Part shown: piece by piece, positions 1 through 12,900 of the stretch
How the letters are laid out: each line of letters begins with the position of its first letter
How positions within the stretch are numbered: position 1 is the stretch's first letter
Origin: Pelargonium x hortorum
Taxonomy: Eukaryota; Streptophyta; Magnoliopsida; Geraniales; Geraniaceae
NCBI GenBank assembly: GCA_036897525.1
Contig: JAYMTJ010000066.1
Coordinates: forward strand, 1 to 57,804
Direction: 5' to 3'
Length of the DNA stretch: 57,804 nucleotides
Made by a program: the position numbers and the translations under genes
Notes under the pieces: model-generated
Told to the model about the DNA's origin: nothing
Seen by the model: the letters and a program-made list of their open reading frames with translations, nothing else
Databases searched by the model: none

Positions 1-830
1 CTAGTGGAACTCCCTAAATATATGGCCCGGCATTGCCTTTTTGCATCCTTAAGAAAGAGGGGCTCAGGAAATTTTGAGGTTTTTTTTCTACTGAGCTGAG
101 TAGCTTTCTAGCTTGAATTAATAAAAAGTGTGTTCCAAAAGATTCGATAAGTCTGCCTTAAGGTTACTATAACAGGATTTTAAAAGTACTTTAGAAGTGG
201 GCTCTCACAACGCAACGTATAGCACTGGACTTAAACTCCCGGTATATTATTGTTGATAAGCCATCCATTTACTTTCGATTCCCATTTTTATTTCCTTTCC
301 ATATAGGTAGTCTTCCTCAATTATTTACAAAACCTCTCTAATCTAATGGAAATTTAGAGCAAAAAGTAGTCTGTGTATGCTTCATCCGCGGAGGATCCCG
401 GGTATTCTCTTGATCTGGTATGGTAGGCAAATAAAGGGAAACTCTGGGCTGTGCGACTATTTTATAGGTATACCTTGTACACTCGTATTACTGCTTAATA
501 TAAAATTGACTAGAATTAAAGACTTTTTCCAATTTGTCAATCAGTACCCCCCCCAGTAGCCTCTTGATTTTAAGGGTCTCTTTACTGTAGCATTCCCCGG
601 CATACAAATACTTTTCACACAGAACAAAAGCAACCCTTATTTTCGAGAGGGGCTCTACCTTAGCGTTTAGTTTTTATCTCAGTAAATTTGAGGTAATTAA
701 AGGAGAAGCCGGGGTAGTAATAAAAAGACTTTTTCTTTTTCAATTTAATTGATAGAAAAAAAACTCATTTTGGGCTAAAGTCTTTCTCTTGTTTTGACTT
801 AATATATTTTTAGAATTAAAATTTGGATGT
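1..830. other. AT-rich non-coding stretch
   Basis: No gene seen. The open frame at 377-559 (60 codons) is short, has no recognisable motif and is of chance length. The only notable item is a run of eight C at 547-554, unusual in such AT-rich DNA. G/C residues occur in small islands (for example 392-402 and 593-601) between A/T runs. Confidence 0.7.
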
Positions 831-1376
831 ACTCAGGATTTATTGGGACTGCGGCTAAGCCTTCGGCTCCCTAGCTTACCAAAGACGGGAATTCTCAACA
901 GTCCATCAAGTGTACCTAGCAGAGCTGACAAGAGGAGAATGTCAGGATCCTAAGAAAGGGTGGGCTTTAGACAGGGCTTACTCTTGGGAAGCTATTAGTT
1001 CAATTTGTATGCCAAAGGGTGTTTCACTTTCATGTCCTCGTTGGGCTTTTAGGGATTCCAGTTCAACAAAGGGTAAAGTCATTTGCCAAGTTGTAGGTCT
1101 CTTCAGTCTGTACTATTATATATACCTTCCTTTACAGCGTGTCAGTTGGTAATAGAGATTGATGGATGTAAATAGAAGGCATAACCCTCCGATAAGCTAC
1201 ATAGAGCTAGAGGGCTTCGCGCCTTTAAAGAAGGACTTTTTCGCTTTGTACTCTGTAGTTTAACAAAGGGAAGTTCATTGGCAACTGGTGGGTTAATTAG
1301 GGATGAGTCATAGACTTTCAGGATATCTATTACAATCTTACATATTGCATTCTTAGCTTGGCTTTAATTTAAGGAG

Positions 1377-1394
1377 AGGTGCAAGCTGGCACCT
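1377..1394. repeat. small perfect hairpin
   Basis: AGGTGC (1377-1382) pairs exactly with GCACCT (1389-1394) across a six-base loop. No gene or T-run follows it, so a terminator or RNA-processing role is not supported. Confidence 0.6.
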
Positions 1395-2595
1395 AAGATA
1401 GAGGAGATTGACTTATTTCACAGGATTTCAAGGGCTTTCAATTAACAACAGTACCCAGGTTAGATAGTGGGAACTTAGTGTACTAAGGATTAGGGTGATG
1501 TTTATAGGCTGGCTATCAAGTAAGTAGAGAGAGGAGTGAACCTTAGACAACGGTAATACATTTGGAGGGTCTTTACCAGTTGGATATACTTTTTTAGAAA
1601 GAGGATCTGTATTCTGTTGTTCTAGGAGCTTGTTCAGGATTTAAGGTTCTTTGAGTACCTTAGATATCTTCATCTTGTTCATATTCTAATAGCAAGAATT
1701 CCTCTTCTTGTATAAGTGATTATCTTAAACTTATGTGCTATTCACTAACTTACTTATGAGCTAAGATGGAATTATGCATATAATAACTCAACTGAAAGTC
1801 AGTCTATTAACCACAGCTTACTCAGTTTACGGTAAAAGATCGTATAGAACTTAAAGTAAAGGTATCTCGTACAAAGTTGGTATACTGGAAGAAGAACACC
1901 TCCATGAGCTTACCTAACAAGCAGGAATCCCCTAAATCTACTAAGAGAAAAATCTTACCTTTTTGTTTCTGGTAAAGTGAATATAGAACCTTAAAGCTGA
2001 GATCTTCTTCCAAGTCCCTAATTAAGAAATTAAGAAGGACAAAGTCAAACATAAGAAAATAATAAGAATGTTGTCTCTTGTCTTTCTAACTTAGTTAACT
2101 CATGTACTCCCTGGAATGCTGAATCATAGGAAGAATTCTAAAGGTATAAGCATCCTATTCTTGCTCTCCTGAACAAATGTAGTGGAGTCTTTCAACAAGC
2201 TAGCCTTTTCCAAAAGGTGCTAAGAGTAATGAAAACTGTAGGCGATTGAGAGCTCCTAAACAAAAGGAATAGGAAAACATTAGGGAAAGAATCATTAACG
2301 ACATCATTTCTACTAGTTAGTTTTAGGTATTAGTGACTGAGGAATAAAATAAAGACTAATGATAGATAAAGGATTTCCCTGTAATATAAATATATACAGA
2401 ACGAATAAGCCCAAAATGGTGAGTGCTCCCCAAACAAGTAAGACTAACCAAATCCTGTACAAGTAATATGTACTAAGAATGTCTAAGGAAAATGTGTATA
2501 CTCACAACGAATAACTCCTAAACGAATTCTTACTCTATTTCATTTCTAACTTTACTCTACTTTCTCTTAGGATTTACTTGTTAGTTAAGGTTCCC

Positions 2596-2663
2596 AACAA
2601 ATAGTAACACAAGTGCGGCCTTTACTTCATATTACAGGGATACTCAGTCACAGGGTTCAAGTC
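2596..2663 (+). repeat. diverged dispersed repeat, copy 1, ending in a T-arm-like word
   Basis: Three words occur in the same order as at 17478-17551: GTAACACAA (2604-2612), TATTACAGGGATA (2630-2642) and GTTCAAGTC (2655-2663). The gaps differ by a few bases between copies, as expected for an old duplication that has gained small indels. The last word lies in GGTTCAAGTC (2654-2663), the T-arm core of a tRNA. Laid on a tRNA frame, the upstream 50 bases give no convincing D or anticodon stem, so this is not called a tRNA gene. Confidence 0.6.
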
Positions 2664-3428
2664 GCATACTAGGGTATACCACTTAAGAGCGAAACCTTTC
2701 TTAGGATGTATGCCTTTCTTATTGACTCTTACTCAGACACTCCAACTCTGTATCTTAGTTGTATTCTGTTGCTTATTATTCTTCAGGATCTGCATCCAAA
2801 TCACAGCAATATTCACTATCTCTTTGATTCTTGATAGCTTTTTCTTAAGAGGTATCACTTTCTAGAGGAAGAAATTCTTATGTATCTTACTCCTGTTTCA
2901 TATATACCTAACTCGGAGCTTCCTACCTATAACTGGAATCTCAATCTTATGGTGGGTGCTTAGACTGATTAGTGCCATGCCAGTGAGCTCAACCCTCTTA
3001 TCCTAGGAGCTTTACCAGTAATCTTAACCAGTGCCTATACCTTTCTCCAGAGCTACAATCTCTCTCTTTGTTAACTTCCCGAGCAATTGTCTTTGAGTGA
3101 TGAGGTACAGAAAATACATAAAACCAGTGTTTCCGTATTACTTCTAAGACTAATCTAAATTACACACTTGCGATCAGATAAGAAAACAAGCTTTCTAAAG
3201 ACTCTTTACATTGAAAGATTTTTTTTAAACTTCCTAGAAAGTTAGAAGTGTTCTATATCTTAAGATTTCTATGTATAACTATTTAATCTCCAGTCCAGGA
3301 GTGGCTTTTAGTAAAAGAGACGACTTATTTCCTTGCGTGAAGAGGAGCAGGAGCTCCCTTTGGCTTATACTGAAGAAAATGGAGGAATAATGCAATATCT
3401 CAGCAACCCTTTCTTTATAGGTCCAGGT

Positions 3429-3460
<32 letters not shown>
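3429..3460. repeat. (TAC)n microsatellite
   Basis: About 10.7 perfect TAC units over 32 bases. It is the longest trinucleotide tract I saw in the window. It has no interruptions, so it is either young or actively slipping, in contrast with the decayed repeats elsewhere. Confidence 0.95.
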
Positions 3461-3800
3461 TATGAATGAATGAGTCGCCTTCATAGGTTATCAAAAAAAA
3501 ACTTTCTAATGAGAGTAATGCTATGTCAGTTGGTTTTGCAGGGTACAAATCTATAAGGTCTTGAAAAGTAGTTGCATTTATATAAGATTCGTCTTTTCTA
3601 TACTTAGGGTCAAAGATTTAATTTACGCTAAGCTAATTAAAAAAAAAAAGGTAAGGACTTATGCCTGTATCTTTTGTAACTTTTATACTTAAAAACTCTA
3701 TTGTACAAGGATTCCCCGGGATTAATAAAGCAAGGAATTAAAAGCATAGGAAAATACAAATAAAAGTAATAAGTGCAAAAAAATATACTGGGAGGCTGCT

Positions 3801-3832
3801 TCCTACTATCGGAGAAGACCCGGGTTCAATTC
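3801..3832 (+). other. possible tRNA T-arm remnant
   Basis: GGTTCAATTC lies at 3823-3832, preceded by CC on a GC-rich stretch. Upstream, TTCC (3801-3804 context) can pair with GGAG across a seven-base loop, like an anticodon arm, but U33 is missing and neither acceptor nor D-arm is visible. At most a fragment. Confidence 0.2.
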
Positions 3833-4430
3833 TAAAGAAAATAGAGCAATATTCCTCAGATTTTGTGTCATTGTCATTAAAATGACCCCTTTCTTTGTAA
3901 GAGTTAGTTATCTAGTAGACACTTTTCTTGGAGCAAGTCAAGGAAGGTTCTATTTGTTTCTATCTATATGTATAGGAATTTCTTCTTAGTAAAGCATATT
4001 CATTAAAAAAGGGTTTCTTGTGTGGAAGTACTGTAAGGAGTAGTCCAAGCAAGTCGGAACTGTATGCTCTGTCGATGTCCTATAGAACAAAAGCTGCTGA
4101 TGGAATGGGTCTTGATAGCATTGACTGTAAGAAGATTAGCAATCTTTATCACTGTATATAAGAATAGTATTTAGGAGTTAAACAAGAAAGTAAGGTATTG
4201 CCTTTATAGATAGGTATAGGGGGATTCTAAAAGAACTACGGACAAGAGTAAAGAGAACTAACAAAACTCTTATTTGGATACCTCTAAAAGTTAGGATGTA
4301 GATTAACCTTTTAGGACGGAGGGTCCTAAAAATTTGTGCTCCTTGTTTTCATTTATCTTTCTTTATATTTTTTCTTAAAATAAAGGCTTTTGAGGTTTCA
4401 TCTTGTAAGTTAATTTAGTACTGGTTTTAC

Positions 4431-4960
4431 TAAACTCATAAGAAAGGTTCCGGTTATAAGCTAAGTATAGCCCATAAGAAAGCTATCAAGCTGCAGATTA
4501 CATTACAAGTATATCTCTAAAGAAGGTTATTATAGGGCATAAGAGTAAGGCTCGTAAGAGTGCGGGTATATTAATAGGTATAGCTCCTTATAAGAAAGCA
4601 ACTACCAAGGCTAATAAAGGGTACAGAAGATTGGTATTATACAAGAAGGTGTATCTTCAATACATGAGCAGTAACCCGAAGAATGAAGTAGTTTTAATAG
4701 ATTTGCCTTTTTTTTAAGAGTGCTGAAAAAGAAGTCACTTTCACACACGGGTTCCCGAACTTGTTCACAGGATACTCCTGAAGTTTATACTACAGCCGCC
4801 TCCTTGTTAATTTATTTACTCTGAGTGTTCATACTCCTTTTGCCCTGGGGACTACTGTACGTTGATTGAGGGTTAGAGAATTAAAGCTATCAAGTAAGGC
4901 AGTGAACTTCCTAAAAGAATTAGAGCAAATCTGAATTATAGGGGACTCTTTTGTATGGGC
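4431..4960. other. smooth-texture block rich in CATAAGA words
   Basis: Purine-rich on the plus strand. One frame stays open for about 78 codons up to the stop just after 4715 and reads as lysine-rich (AAG codons), but it has no start codon near its 5' end and matches no family I know. The lysine richness follows from the repeated CATAAGA words. Not called as a gene. Confidence 0.45.
4437..4598 (+). promoter_or_regulatory. cluster of five CRTAAGA-type words
   Basis: CATAAGAAAG at 4437 and 4473, CATAAGAGTA at 4538, CGTAAGAGTG at 4553 and TATAAGAAAG at 4589. The starts are 36, 65, 15 and 36 bases apart. The core resembles the CRTAAGAGA core of many dicot mitochondrial promoters. No conserved AT-box could be fixed upstream, and no gene lies downstream, so promoter activity is inference only. 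The same pattern could come from decayed tandem repeats with a 36-base unit. Confidence 0.25.
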
Positions 4961-7900
4961 TAGTGAATCGATCGCATTGTATTTCCTTTTGTTATACCCC
5001 GAGCAGGCTCTTCTTAAGTTAAGGCTTTGGTATTAGTGTACCTAGTTTGTAAATTCTTTTAATAGGAAAGTTGCATAGTCTCTCTAATCACTTATTAAAT
5101 ATCTTGTATTTTATATAACTATGTTTCAAAGGTGGGGTATTATAAAGGCTGGAAATTGCAAGTATAGAGTTAGGGTTTTCTTTTCCTGGTCATAACATAA
5201 TGTGTCAGGGTGTTCTATCCTGTATTTATTATAATAACGTAACCCCCCAAACTTAGGCAGTTTACTCGGTAAGATAGATTCGTGTATTGCCTATCTAAGA
5301 TTATATCCTCTATTTTGATAAAATCATAGGCAAGAGGTCTTTATCTTAATTAAATATGGATACAACTAGAACTATTAATAAGAGCTACTTCTACTCTAAG
5401 TACATATTACTATATATATTATTAAGACTAAAAGAATAATAATACTAAATCGAATAATCTCTATTCTAGTAGGATTAAAGATCTATGGTCCTATTGTTAT
5501 GTTAATTAAGGGTTATTTCCGAGAAGTCCTCCTGTTAGTGTTCTATTCTTTGTTTTTTGTATACTAGAATCGAAAAAGTGAAATAGAACTCTTTACTTTA
5601 ATTGCACGCTTTCTGTTACAACAAAATTATTATTAGAAAATTCAAGAAAGCCCTCAATGCTAGATAATGACTAATGCTAAGACAAGATCTTCTCTGAAGT
5701 AAATAGCATACCCTTTTTTTGTACGAAATAGAAAAACTCCACTAAAAAGCACAAACTTTTATAGGTCGGGACAACTTCCTAAGAGGTTAAGGGCGATCCC
5801 CTATTAAAAATTCTATTTAAAAGTCAAAATCATTTAAATAATGAAGGTAGTATTTGTAAGCAAATTACGGATCTAGACAAGAGGGCTTCCTAGTGGAATC
5901 ATGCGTACGACAGTTCTTCATGAGTGGCTGCGTAAGGAGAATTAGAGGAGCTCAGCTCTGTTGTGGATGTATTAAGGGTTCTAATCAAGTTGGTAGAGCT
6001 GGATATAGAGGTAACATAACAAATAGAAAGAAAACTGGAGTCCCTACCAAATAAAATTCAGTCTTTTTCGTTATGGTGGTCTTAGAATATCTATCAGCAT
6101 AATTTCTAATTTCATTAAGGTATTCCCGTCGGAAGCTAGATCTTCATCAGGTGGAGGGTAAGCATACTCCTGATATACTTAGGATTAGGACTCGCGATAG
6201 AAGTTGTTTTTAATGGGCATGATTTGCATTGAAAAGGTTCCTTTTGACATATATTAAGTACGAGATGTCCCCTAGTTTTTTAAGAAGGGTTCTCATTAAA
6301 GACTTTGTATATTGAGCACTAAACACAAAAAAAAGTCTTAAGAAGAGAAACTAAAATGTACGTATTTTAACCGAATACTTCTCTCAAGCTTTCCGTAGTT
6401 AGTCAATTTATTTCCAAGTGCCGCTTATTTATATATAAAGAATTCTAGTTGCTACTTTGAGGTGTAGATTTTTTTTTAATTAAGGGTTACTCATTTTAAG
6501 TTATTGACCAAGGACGCCCTAAGAAAAGTCCAAGGTATCAAATTCTTTTGAAAAGTAACTCATGAAGTAAAATTTTAGTAAAAGCTCCTAGCAAACCCTT
6601 TACACCTTAATAAACATAGGAATGTTATAATTTTTTTAGTTTTATTAGAGTAGAGAATCGACTCAAGAGCTGACTTCTTTCGTCCGCAGTACTTTTTGAA
6701 GGAATATATCAAAAAAAAGCTGTTTGGAGACAGAATCTTTATTAATACAGATTAATAAACTATAGTAAGAATTCTATATATCCCTAACAAGAATACAATA
6801 GCTGCACTAAGTCCAGGTTGCAAGGGAAAGGCCTTTTAGATAAGAGTAGGACTTTCAACAAAAGGAATTCCCAAGCTTTTGGCCCTTAATTTGAGAAGTA
6901 TGCTTTTTGCTACTGGAAAGAATCCTAAAACTAAAATGAGGTCTATTGATTCAAACCCGTGTAAATATACAAGAATCTACTAAGCATAGCTGGTTGTTTA
7001 GCCGCTATATTTATTTAAGCAATTATATTCTAATTTAGAGGAATCCATTGCAGACCCATACCTTAAATTAAAGAGTCTTTGAAATGAAAGAAAAAACTTA
7101 TACAGTAAAAGAAGTCAATTAAAAAGAGGAATCTCGTACCTACTACGAGGACTTGGTGTTGGTGATAAAACCTGTATTCTGTAATCTACATATGCTTTTT
7201 TATCTGTACTTCTGAGAAAAGTAGCACGGGAATCTCTTTTATAATCTATGCAAATTGTTCTGGGAAAACTAACCTATAAACGGGGTATAAAGGGAGTTTC
7301 GTTTTCTAACTTAAACTTAAAGACTCTAAAAGCGGGATTCTCAATAAAAAAGGAATAGCTTCTTGTTCTTGTGGTTTGTGCTTTACCATAAAAGAAAGAT
7401 TCTTATAAGCGGTATTTCTTAATTAATGTTCCTAATTTCTTGATATAAAAAGGCGAAATCCCTTGGTGGATAAAGGGCCGGGGTCTAAAGCTCAGGAGCC
7501 CTCCTAGTCTTCTTATTTCGAATAGAATTTCAATATGGAATTGAAAAGTGATTTTAGGGGTTTAAGTACATTTTGGTTTGTACAGAAAGAGGAAAACCCC
7601 TTTAAAGCCACAAGTACAAGACTTTTAAAAAATTATAGGGCTAGTAACATTTTCCAATCAAATATTCTACTCATAGTTATCGATTTAGTACATAGTTATA
7701 AGGGAAGCACTTATACATTAACCAGATATTCAATTTAGTAAGTTCTTGTGAGACTACGGTACGGGATTCCACCAAATCAAGTAGGAGTTTTCTTCGACTT
7801 TTCATTTCATATATCTCAAAAAAATAGATACCATTCTTTATCTTTAAGTCTGGTTAAATAGTAAATCTTTTTTATTTTAAGTTTACAGAGTGTTAATAGT

Positions 7901-9999
7901 TTCATAAGTTCTCTCTTATAGCTTTTCTGTGCTCTCTCTTCCAAAAATTGATTTATACATTCTAGTATTCTAGAACTAAAGTGGGAAAAATATAGAAGTC
8001 TTTTAAGTTAATTTCGAGGAATTGTGTCTTTCTTTTTTCTCTAAGTTTATAAAAAGATTTTGTTTAGGTTTAAATTTCAGATTATTTTATATTCACTCAA
8101 GTGTAGGATGACGGGTAATTCAGTACTTATCTTATTCAAGAATTAAATACAGGGCCTCAAGTTATGAAATTATGAGATCAAATAGCTAGCAAAGACCCTT
8201 CGTATCACTTAAAAGACTTAAAAGAAAAGCCCCCTAGTAGTTCCCATATTGACACTAGTAATATTTAGTATTTAGTTATTTTCTTTATGTTGTTCTATTC
8301 TACCCCCTTTTCTTTGATAGGAATTAATAAGAGATTTTAATAAAATAACTCGTATTTTGAAGGACATTAAGTTTTTTTATACCAACAGGTTTTAGCTGAA
8401 GCCAAGTCTCTTCTTGTACTAAAAAGAGAGAGCTTATTACCAAGTTCAAGTGAGAAGGATACCTATTCGCGATAAGTACTTTACCGTATTTTATAATAGA
8501 TTAATTCTAACTATGCTACTTTGTCTCTGAACAAATTTTAGAAAGAAGAATTTTAGCCCTTAATGAAGAATTCTCATACAAATTCCTAAAAAAGGGTTTC
8601 CAGTAGATTTAACTTCAGAGTGTTTTATATTCTTTCTTATTTATCCGGGATTACGTTTAAGCGCGTTCCTGATATGAAGTATGCTGCTGTGTAAATTGTA
8701 AATAAAGTCAAGTCGTTTTTTGTCATAAATAAATATATAATACAAAAAATTTATTCATCTTTAAGATAATTACGGATTTAGTGAAGTTAGTGAAAGAAAC
8801 TTCAGTATAGAATGGGACTCAAGTGAGGAATACTCTACGCAGGTTATTCAATTCTGTCTCTTGTATATACAGAGGTTGAAATACTTGAGTCTTAGGCGGT
8901 CCCTATACAGAGGGGTTACTCTTAAGTTTTTTAAGGATTTATAAATATTGCATTCTAGTTTGTTGTTTATAGTCCTAATTCTGGATGGGAATTTTTTGCA
9001 TAATACAAACCGGTGTTCCTTTTTATTTATATCCCTCTTTGGACTCGGAACTAGAAAAGCGGAAGAGCCCTTCTTTTTTATTCTAAAATTTCCCCTACTT
9101 ATTCTCAATTTATTTCAGATTTTTCCTACTATTGTATTTGGCTCAGAATTGTACCAAGCCCTGGAGTCTGAATTCTTAGATAACCCCTTCCCTTTATATA
9201 TACTATAAGTTGAGAGACCTGTGGGCCTAGTAACGGATCATCTATGTTGTATTGAATTTTGAAATCTATAGAATAGGAAGACCCCTAACTCTAGAGAGTA
9301 AAAACGAGGTTACGTATAACTGCTAAAGCCCCTGTTAAAGTCTTTTTTGAAGTGTAAACGGATTCCATTCCGTAGCTAATATTTCTTTATAGCATTTCAC
9401 GGTTCTTGGAGCACTTTTTTATCTCTAAAGAAAAACACCAATCCTAAGCAGTTTTGTTTTGGGAACCCCTGTAAAATGTAAAAAAATAACGGGACCCTTC
9501 CAAAAAGTACTGCCTAAAGCCCACTTTGTCCTCTATATATAAATAGAAATGCCTCAAATTCGAAAATATACCAACCTAGGCGAGCAGACTCTTCTCTATT
9601 TCGATTCCTATACATTATATCGGAGTTAATCTTATTACATACACGGGAGAATTTAGGATACTTTGAAATTCATTCCTAACTTAGACAGCCGAGAATAGCA
9701 GAGACTTTAGACGCTCTAGAGCAGAGCAACTCCCATTAGGTAGCTATCTTAACTCAACTATCCTTATTTTGTAAGACTTACTAAAGTAAAGGAAAAACGG
9801 GAGCTCTCCTTGTTTCAGGGAAGAATAAGCTAACAAAAAAAATCGCAAAGAAAACCTAAGGGTATACCCCCTTGTAAAGGACTGAAGAAAAAAGCTTCTA
9901 CCTCAGCGTTATTTGTGTACCTATACTTCTTATAATCAAGATAGAGACTTTAAAATTACTAACAAGAATTAAAGTGAAACCCTCCCTATCTCTAAGCGC
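4961..9999. other. long AT-rich non-coding stretch
   Basis: No gene seen over 5 kb. The 86-codon frames at 8848-9108 (minus) and 8948-9208 (plus) overlap on opposite strands and show no family features. Frequent A/T runs alternate with short G/C islands such as 6034-6042, 6858-6866 and 7476-7503. One tRNA D-arm-like word lies at 5988-5999. Confidence 0.65.
5988..5999 (+). other. tRNA D-arm-like remnant
   Basis: The 12-mer AGTTGGTAGAGC equals the D-loop and 3' D-stem of many elongator tRNAs of bacterial or organellar type. By composition it is not expected once in a window this size. The 5' D-stem, anticodon arm and T-arm are not recognisable around it, so it is a fragment, not a gene. Confidence 0.45.
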
Positions 10000-12900
10000 A
10001 GGAAACTGCTACTCCTTTTAGGATGGATAGGGGATCCTTAATTATACAACTAGTCCCGCCATACTAACACTTTGTTATCTTACTTCTGGGAAAACCTCTT
10101 TAAATTGACTTGAGATGACTTGAGAGCACAGACTTAGATAATAAATTAGATAATAAAAGGAGAGAGGTTTAGATATTTTTCCTTTTAAAGTACTTTATAC
10201 ATGTAGCCGACAGGAAGCCTTGAAAAAAAAGTTCAGTCTAGCAAGAAAGAAGTTTTTCTTTTTAAATGCTAGGTATATATAGCGCTAAGGGACTCGCATG
10301 TATCCCATATACCGAAGGGTTTCGTTTTAATATCTTAATATGGAGTTTTCGGTATTGGTTAAAAATGGAGACTTTCTATCTAAGAATAACTACTTAGGGG
10401 AGCTAGAACTATATGTATAATTTTCTCGGTTAGTCCCCCGCTTTTCCAGAGCTGTAAGAAAAAAATTCGTAGACCTAAATAAATATACATAAGGGATTTA
10501 GGACATTTATAATTTTTAAGCACAAAAAAGATCGGAATTCTGATCAATCATGAATTTCATTTCAATCCAAAAAATCAAGGAAATTCCAAACCATTATTGA
10601 AGTCCAATGGGAATCTTCTGTAGAGTCCAATTCAAACTACATTTCCTTAAGTTAAGACATACAATTTTTTTTTATTCATAGGATTTGCTTTCCAAGTATA
10701 TAAACATAAACTTATTGATGTTATATTTACTATTAGTAGTAGAATAACTTGAAAAAAAGTCTTGTAATTAAAGTTTGGCGAGTTTACTTGTGCTTTATGA
10801 AAAATAGGTAATTGACTATAGGCTTTTCGTAATTATAAGAACTCTTGGTAACTAGTACCTTTTTACTTGCTCTTTAGCAGGATTGGGCTTTAAATCCAGG
10901 AATTCATTATAATTCTAGTCTTGCTTTTGACAGCTTCCTTAAACAAGAAGGTGTTCTGATTAAATGTGGAGGCTGATTCCTATTTTTATAAAACTCGGTT
11001 AAATAAAAAAGAAATATGATTCCTACATTAATATAATAGTAAGTATTCTGTTATATTTCTTAAGGGTATCTTTTCTTATCACAGTCCCTAAAGTAAAGAA
11101 GTTTTTCAAAGAAAAGTGTAAAGCGTTACTCGAGACTGTAAATAGGGATCCTTCTAATCTAATTTCGGCTTGCTTTTTTACTCGTTATTCTAGCGCAGCT
11201 TCCCTGGACCTGGAAAAGAAGAATCAAAGGAATAACTATCCTTTATGTAAGCGGGATTCCCTCTGAACAAGAATTTTTGATTTAGGATTAAACCCCTTAT
11301 CGCGTAGATAGTAATAAGTTACAAATCAGAACACAGACGTAAGACTAAAAAGCTAGTTTACAAAGAAGAGCTAATTTCTATTTCAAAAGAATTTGAAAGC
11401 TATAGTATTTTAAAAAAGGCTTTGATCTTTCAGGGATTTTCGGAGGGGTTACCGCTAAAGAAGGCTCTTTAATGAATCCTGAGAGTTAACATATGTGCTC
11501 AAGGCTCATAGATAGAGTTTTATTCGAGTAAATCTAAGGAGTTTTTGTTTGTATTTTTGAATTTTTGAGAGCCCCTTGGAGAGCGAACCAATTACATGCC
11601 TTTGCAAGTGGAGCTCTTAATTCCGTATAGCTGCCAATTGAAGGACTTATAGAATGAATTGTTCTGGGAACTCCTGTCCAAGCGGTTAATGAAAAGCCTA
11701 GTCGAAAATCCAATGCCTATGAATCCTTTTAAAGCTCTGTCTCTGCTGTTGAGGGTCCGTACTGTCCTTTGTTTGCAAGTGCTGCTAAAGAAGTCTAATG
11801 ACAATGTATTCTTGGGTCTCATTCGTGATGGCAAGGGTAGGGCCTTTTATTATTGAGTCAATTTCTACTCGGTAAATGGTATAGTATAGAAAAAGGCAAC
11901 AAAAGAGTCCGTATTTTAGAAACTTGTTTCTTTTGAAAAAAGTTTTACTTTATTATTTCCATAGCAAATCTCAAAAATTGACTACCTCTGATACAAAGTA
12001 TAAGTCTAATCCTAGTAAAAAAAGCCCTGGTGTAAAATATTAACTGCTAAACAAATAAAAAAACTATATACACGCGCGGGTTCCTTATAGCATAGTTCTT
12101 AAATTTTTTGGTATTGGTCCTTGTGGTGTATTTACTCCGAAGTCATATATGGATGCTTTTCCTCTAATCTGTCTCAAAAAAGGATATGTAAATCCTTAGT
12201 TTGGAATAATTTCTTTGCCAGGAGTCGTGTTATCCGGGCGATATCTCATTAATACATGTTTTGCAGAGAAGGAAGTTCGTACCGAAGAAACTTAAGTTAA
12301 GAGTTTGTGAGAGTATCCAGGTATTCTTAAATCCTATTTATTTTGGATGCGTACTTTTCCGATTTCCAGTAAGAAGCTTTGCTTTATAAGAGGTCGGGTA
12401 GTGCAAACTTTCTTGATAATCCTGTTAGAAGGCTCTAAATAAGGTAGTAATTGAAAAAAAAACTTTTATACCAGGCGTTCCCCTATGTTTAATTCTTTAT
12501 AATTAGTGCACTTTTCCAAGTGGCTCCAGTAATTTGAAATAGCAGAAACAAAAAAAAGTAAGAAGCTCTTCCAGTTTTAAGTTCTCCAAGACTAACCTAT
12601 TTAGAATTCCTTGTCGTAGTCTACTCTACACTGGGCCTACTATTCTCGGGTTATATATAGAAAAGACGGGAATAACCGAGGTACCGCCATTTCTTCTTTA
12701 AAAGCTGGGGCAGAAATTTTAGCTTAGTGACGTAAAGTTCTTTATAACAAGGAGGGACAGGCACGCGTCCTGCAAACCGGAAATTCCTTTTAGGAGTGTT
12801 TTTTAATTGGTAAGCTTAGCAAAGTGGTAGTATATTAAATTTAACCTGAAATCCCGGACTCTTGTATCCTGAAAACTCTTTGTCATATGCCCCTTTAATT

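Larger units (their letters stand above)
831..3180. other. smooth-texture non-coding block
   Basis: This block has few A/T homopolymers compared with its flanks and resembles ordinary plant mitochondrial spacer. An 80-codon frame at 910-1152 opens with GTG, has no recognisable domain and ends in a run of tyrosines, so I do not call it a gene. The block holds a hairpin (1377-1394) and one copy of a diverged repeat (2596-2663). Borders are by eye. Confidence 0.55.
3181..4430. other. AT-rich non-coding stretch
   Basis: No gene seen. The 89-codon frame at 3279-3548 (minus) runs straight through the trinucleotide repeat, which gives it a run of about ten valines; it is an artefact of that repeat. 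An eleven-base A run lies at 3639-3649. A T-arm-like word with a small hairpin lies near 3801-3832. Confidence 0.65.

Noticed and set aside
910-1152. 80-codon frame opening with GTG
   Set aside because: No family features; ends in a tyrosine-rich tail typical of TAT/TAC-rich spacer.
3279-3548. 89-codon frame with a polyvaline run as a membrane protein
   Set aside because: The valine run is only the TAC microsatellite read on the other strand.
4479-4717. Lysine-rich open frame as a ribosomal-protein-like gene
   Set aside because: No start codon near its 5' end, no family match, and the lysines come from repeated CATAAGA/AAG words.
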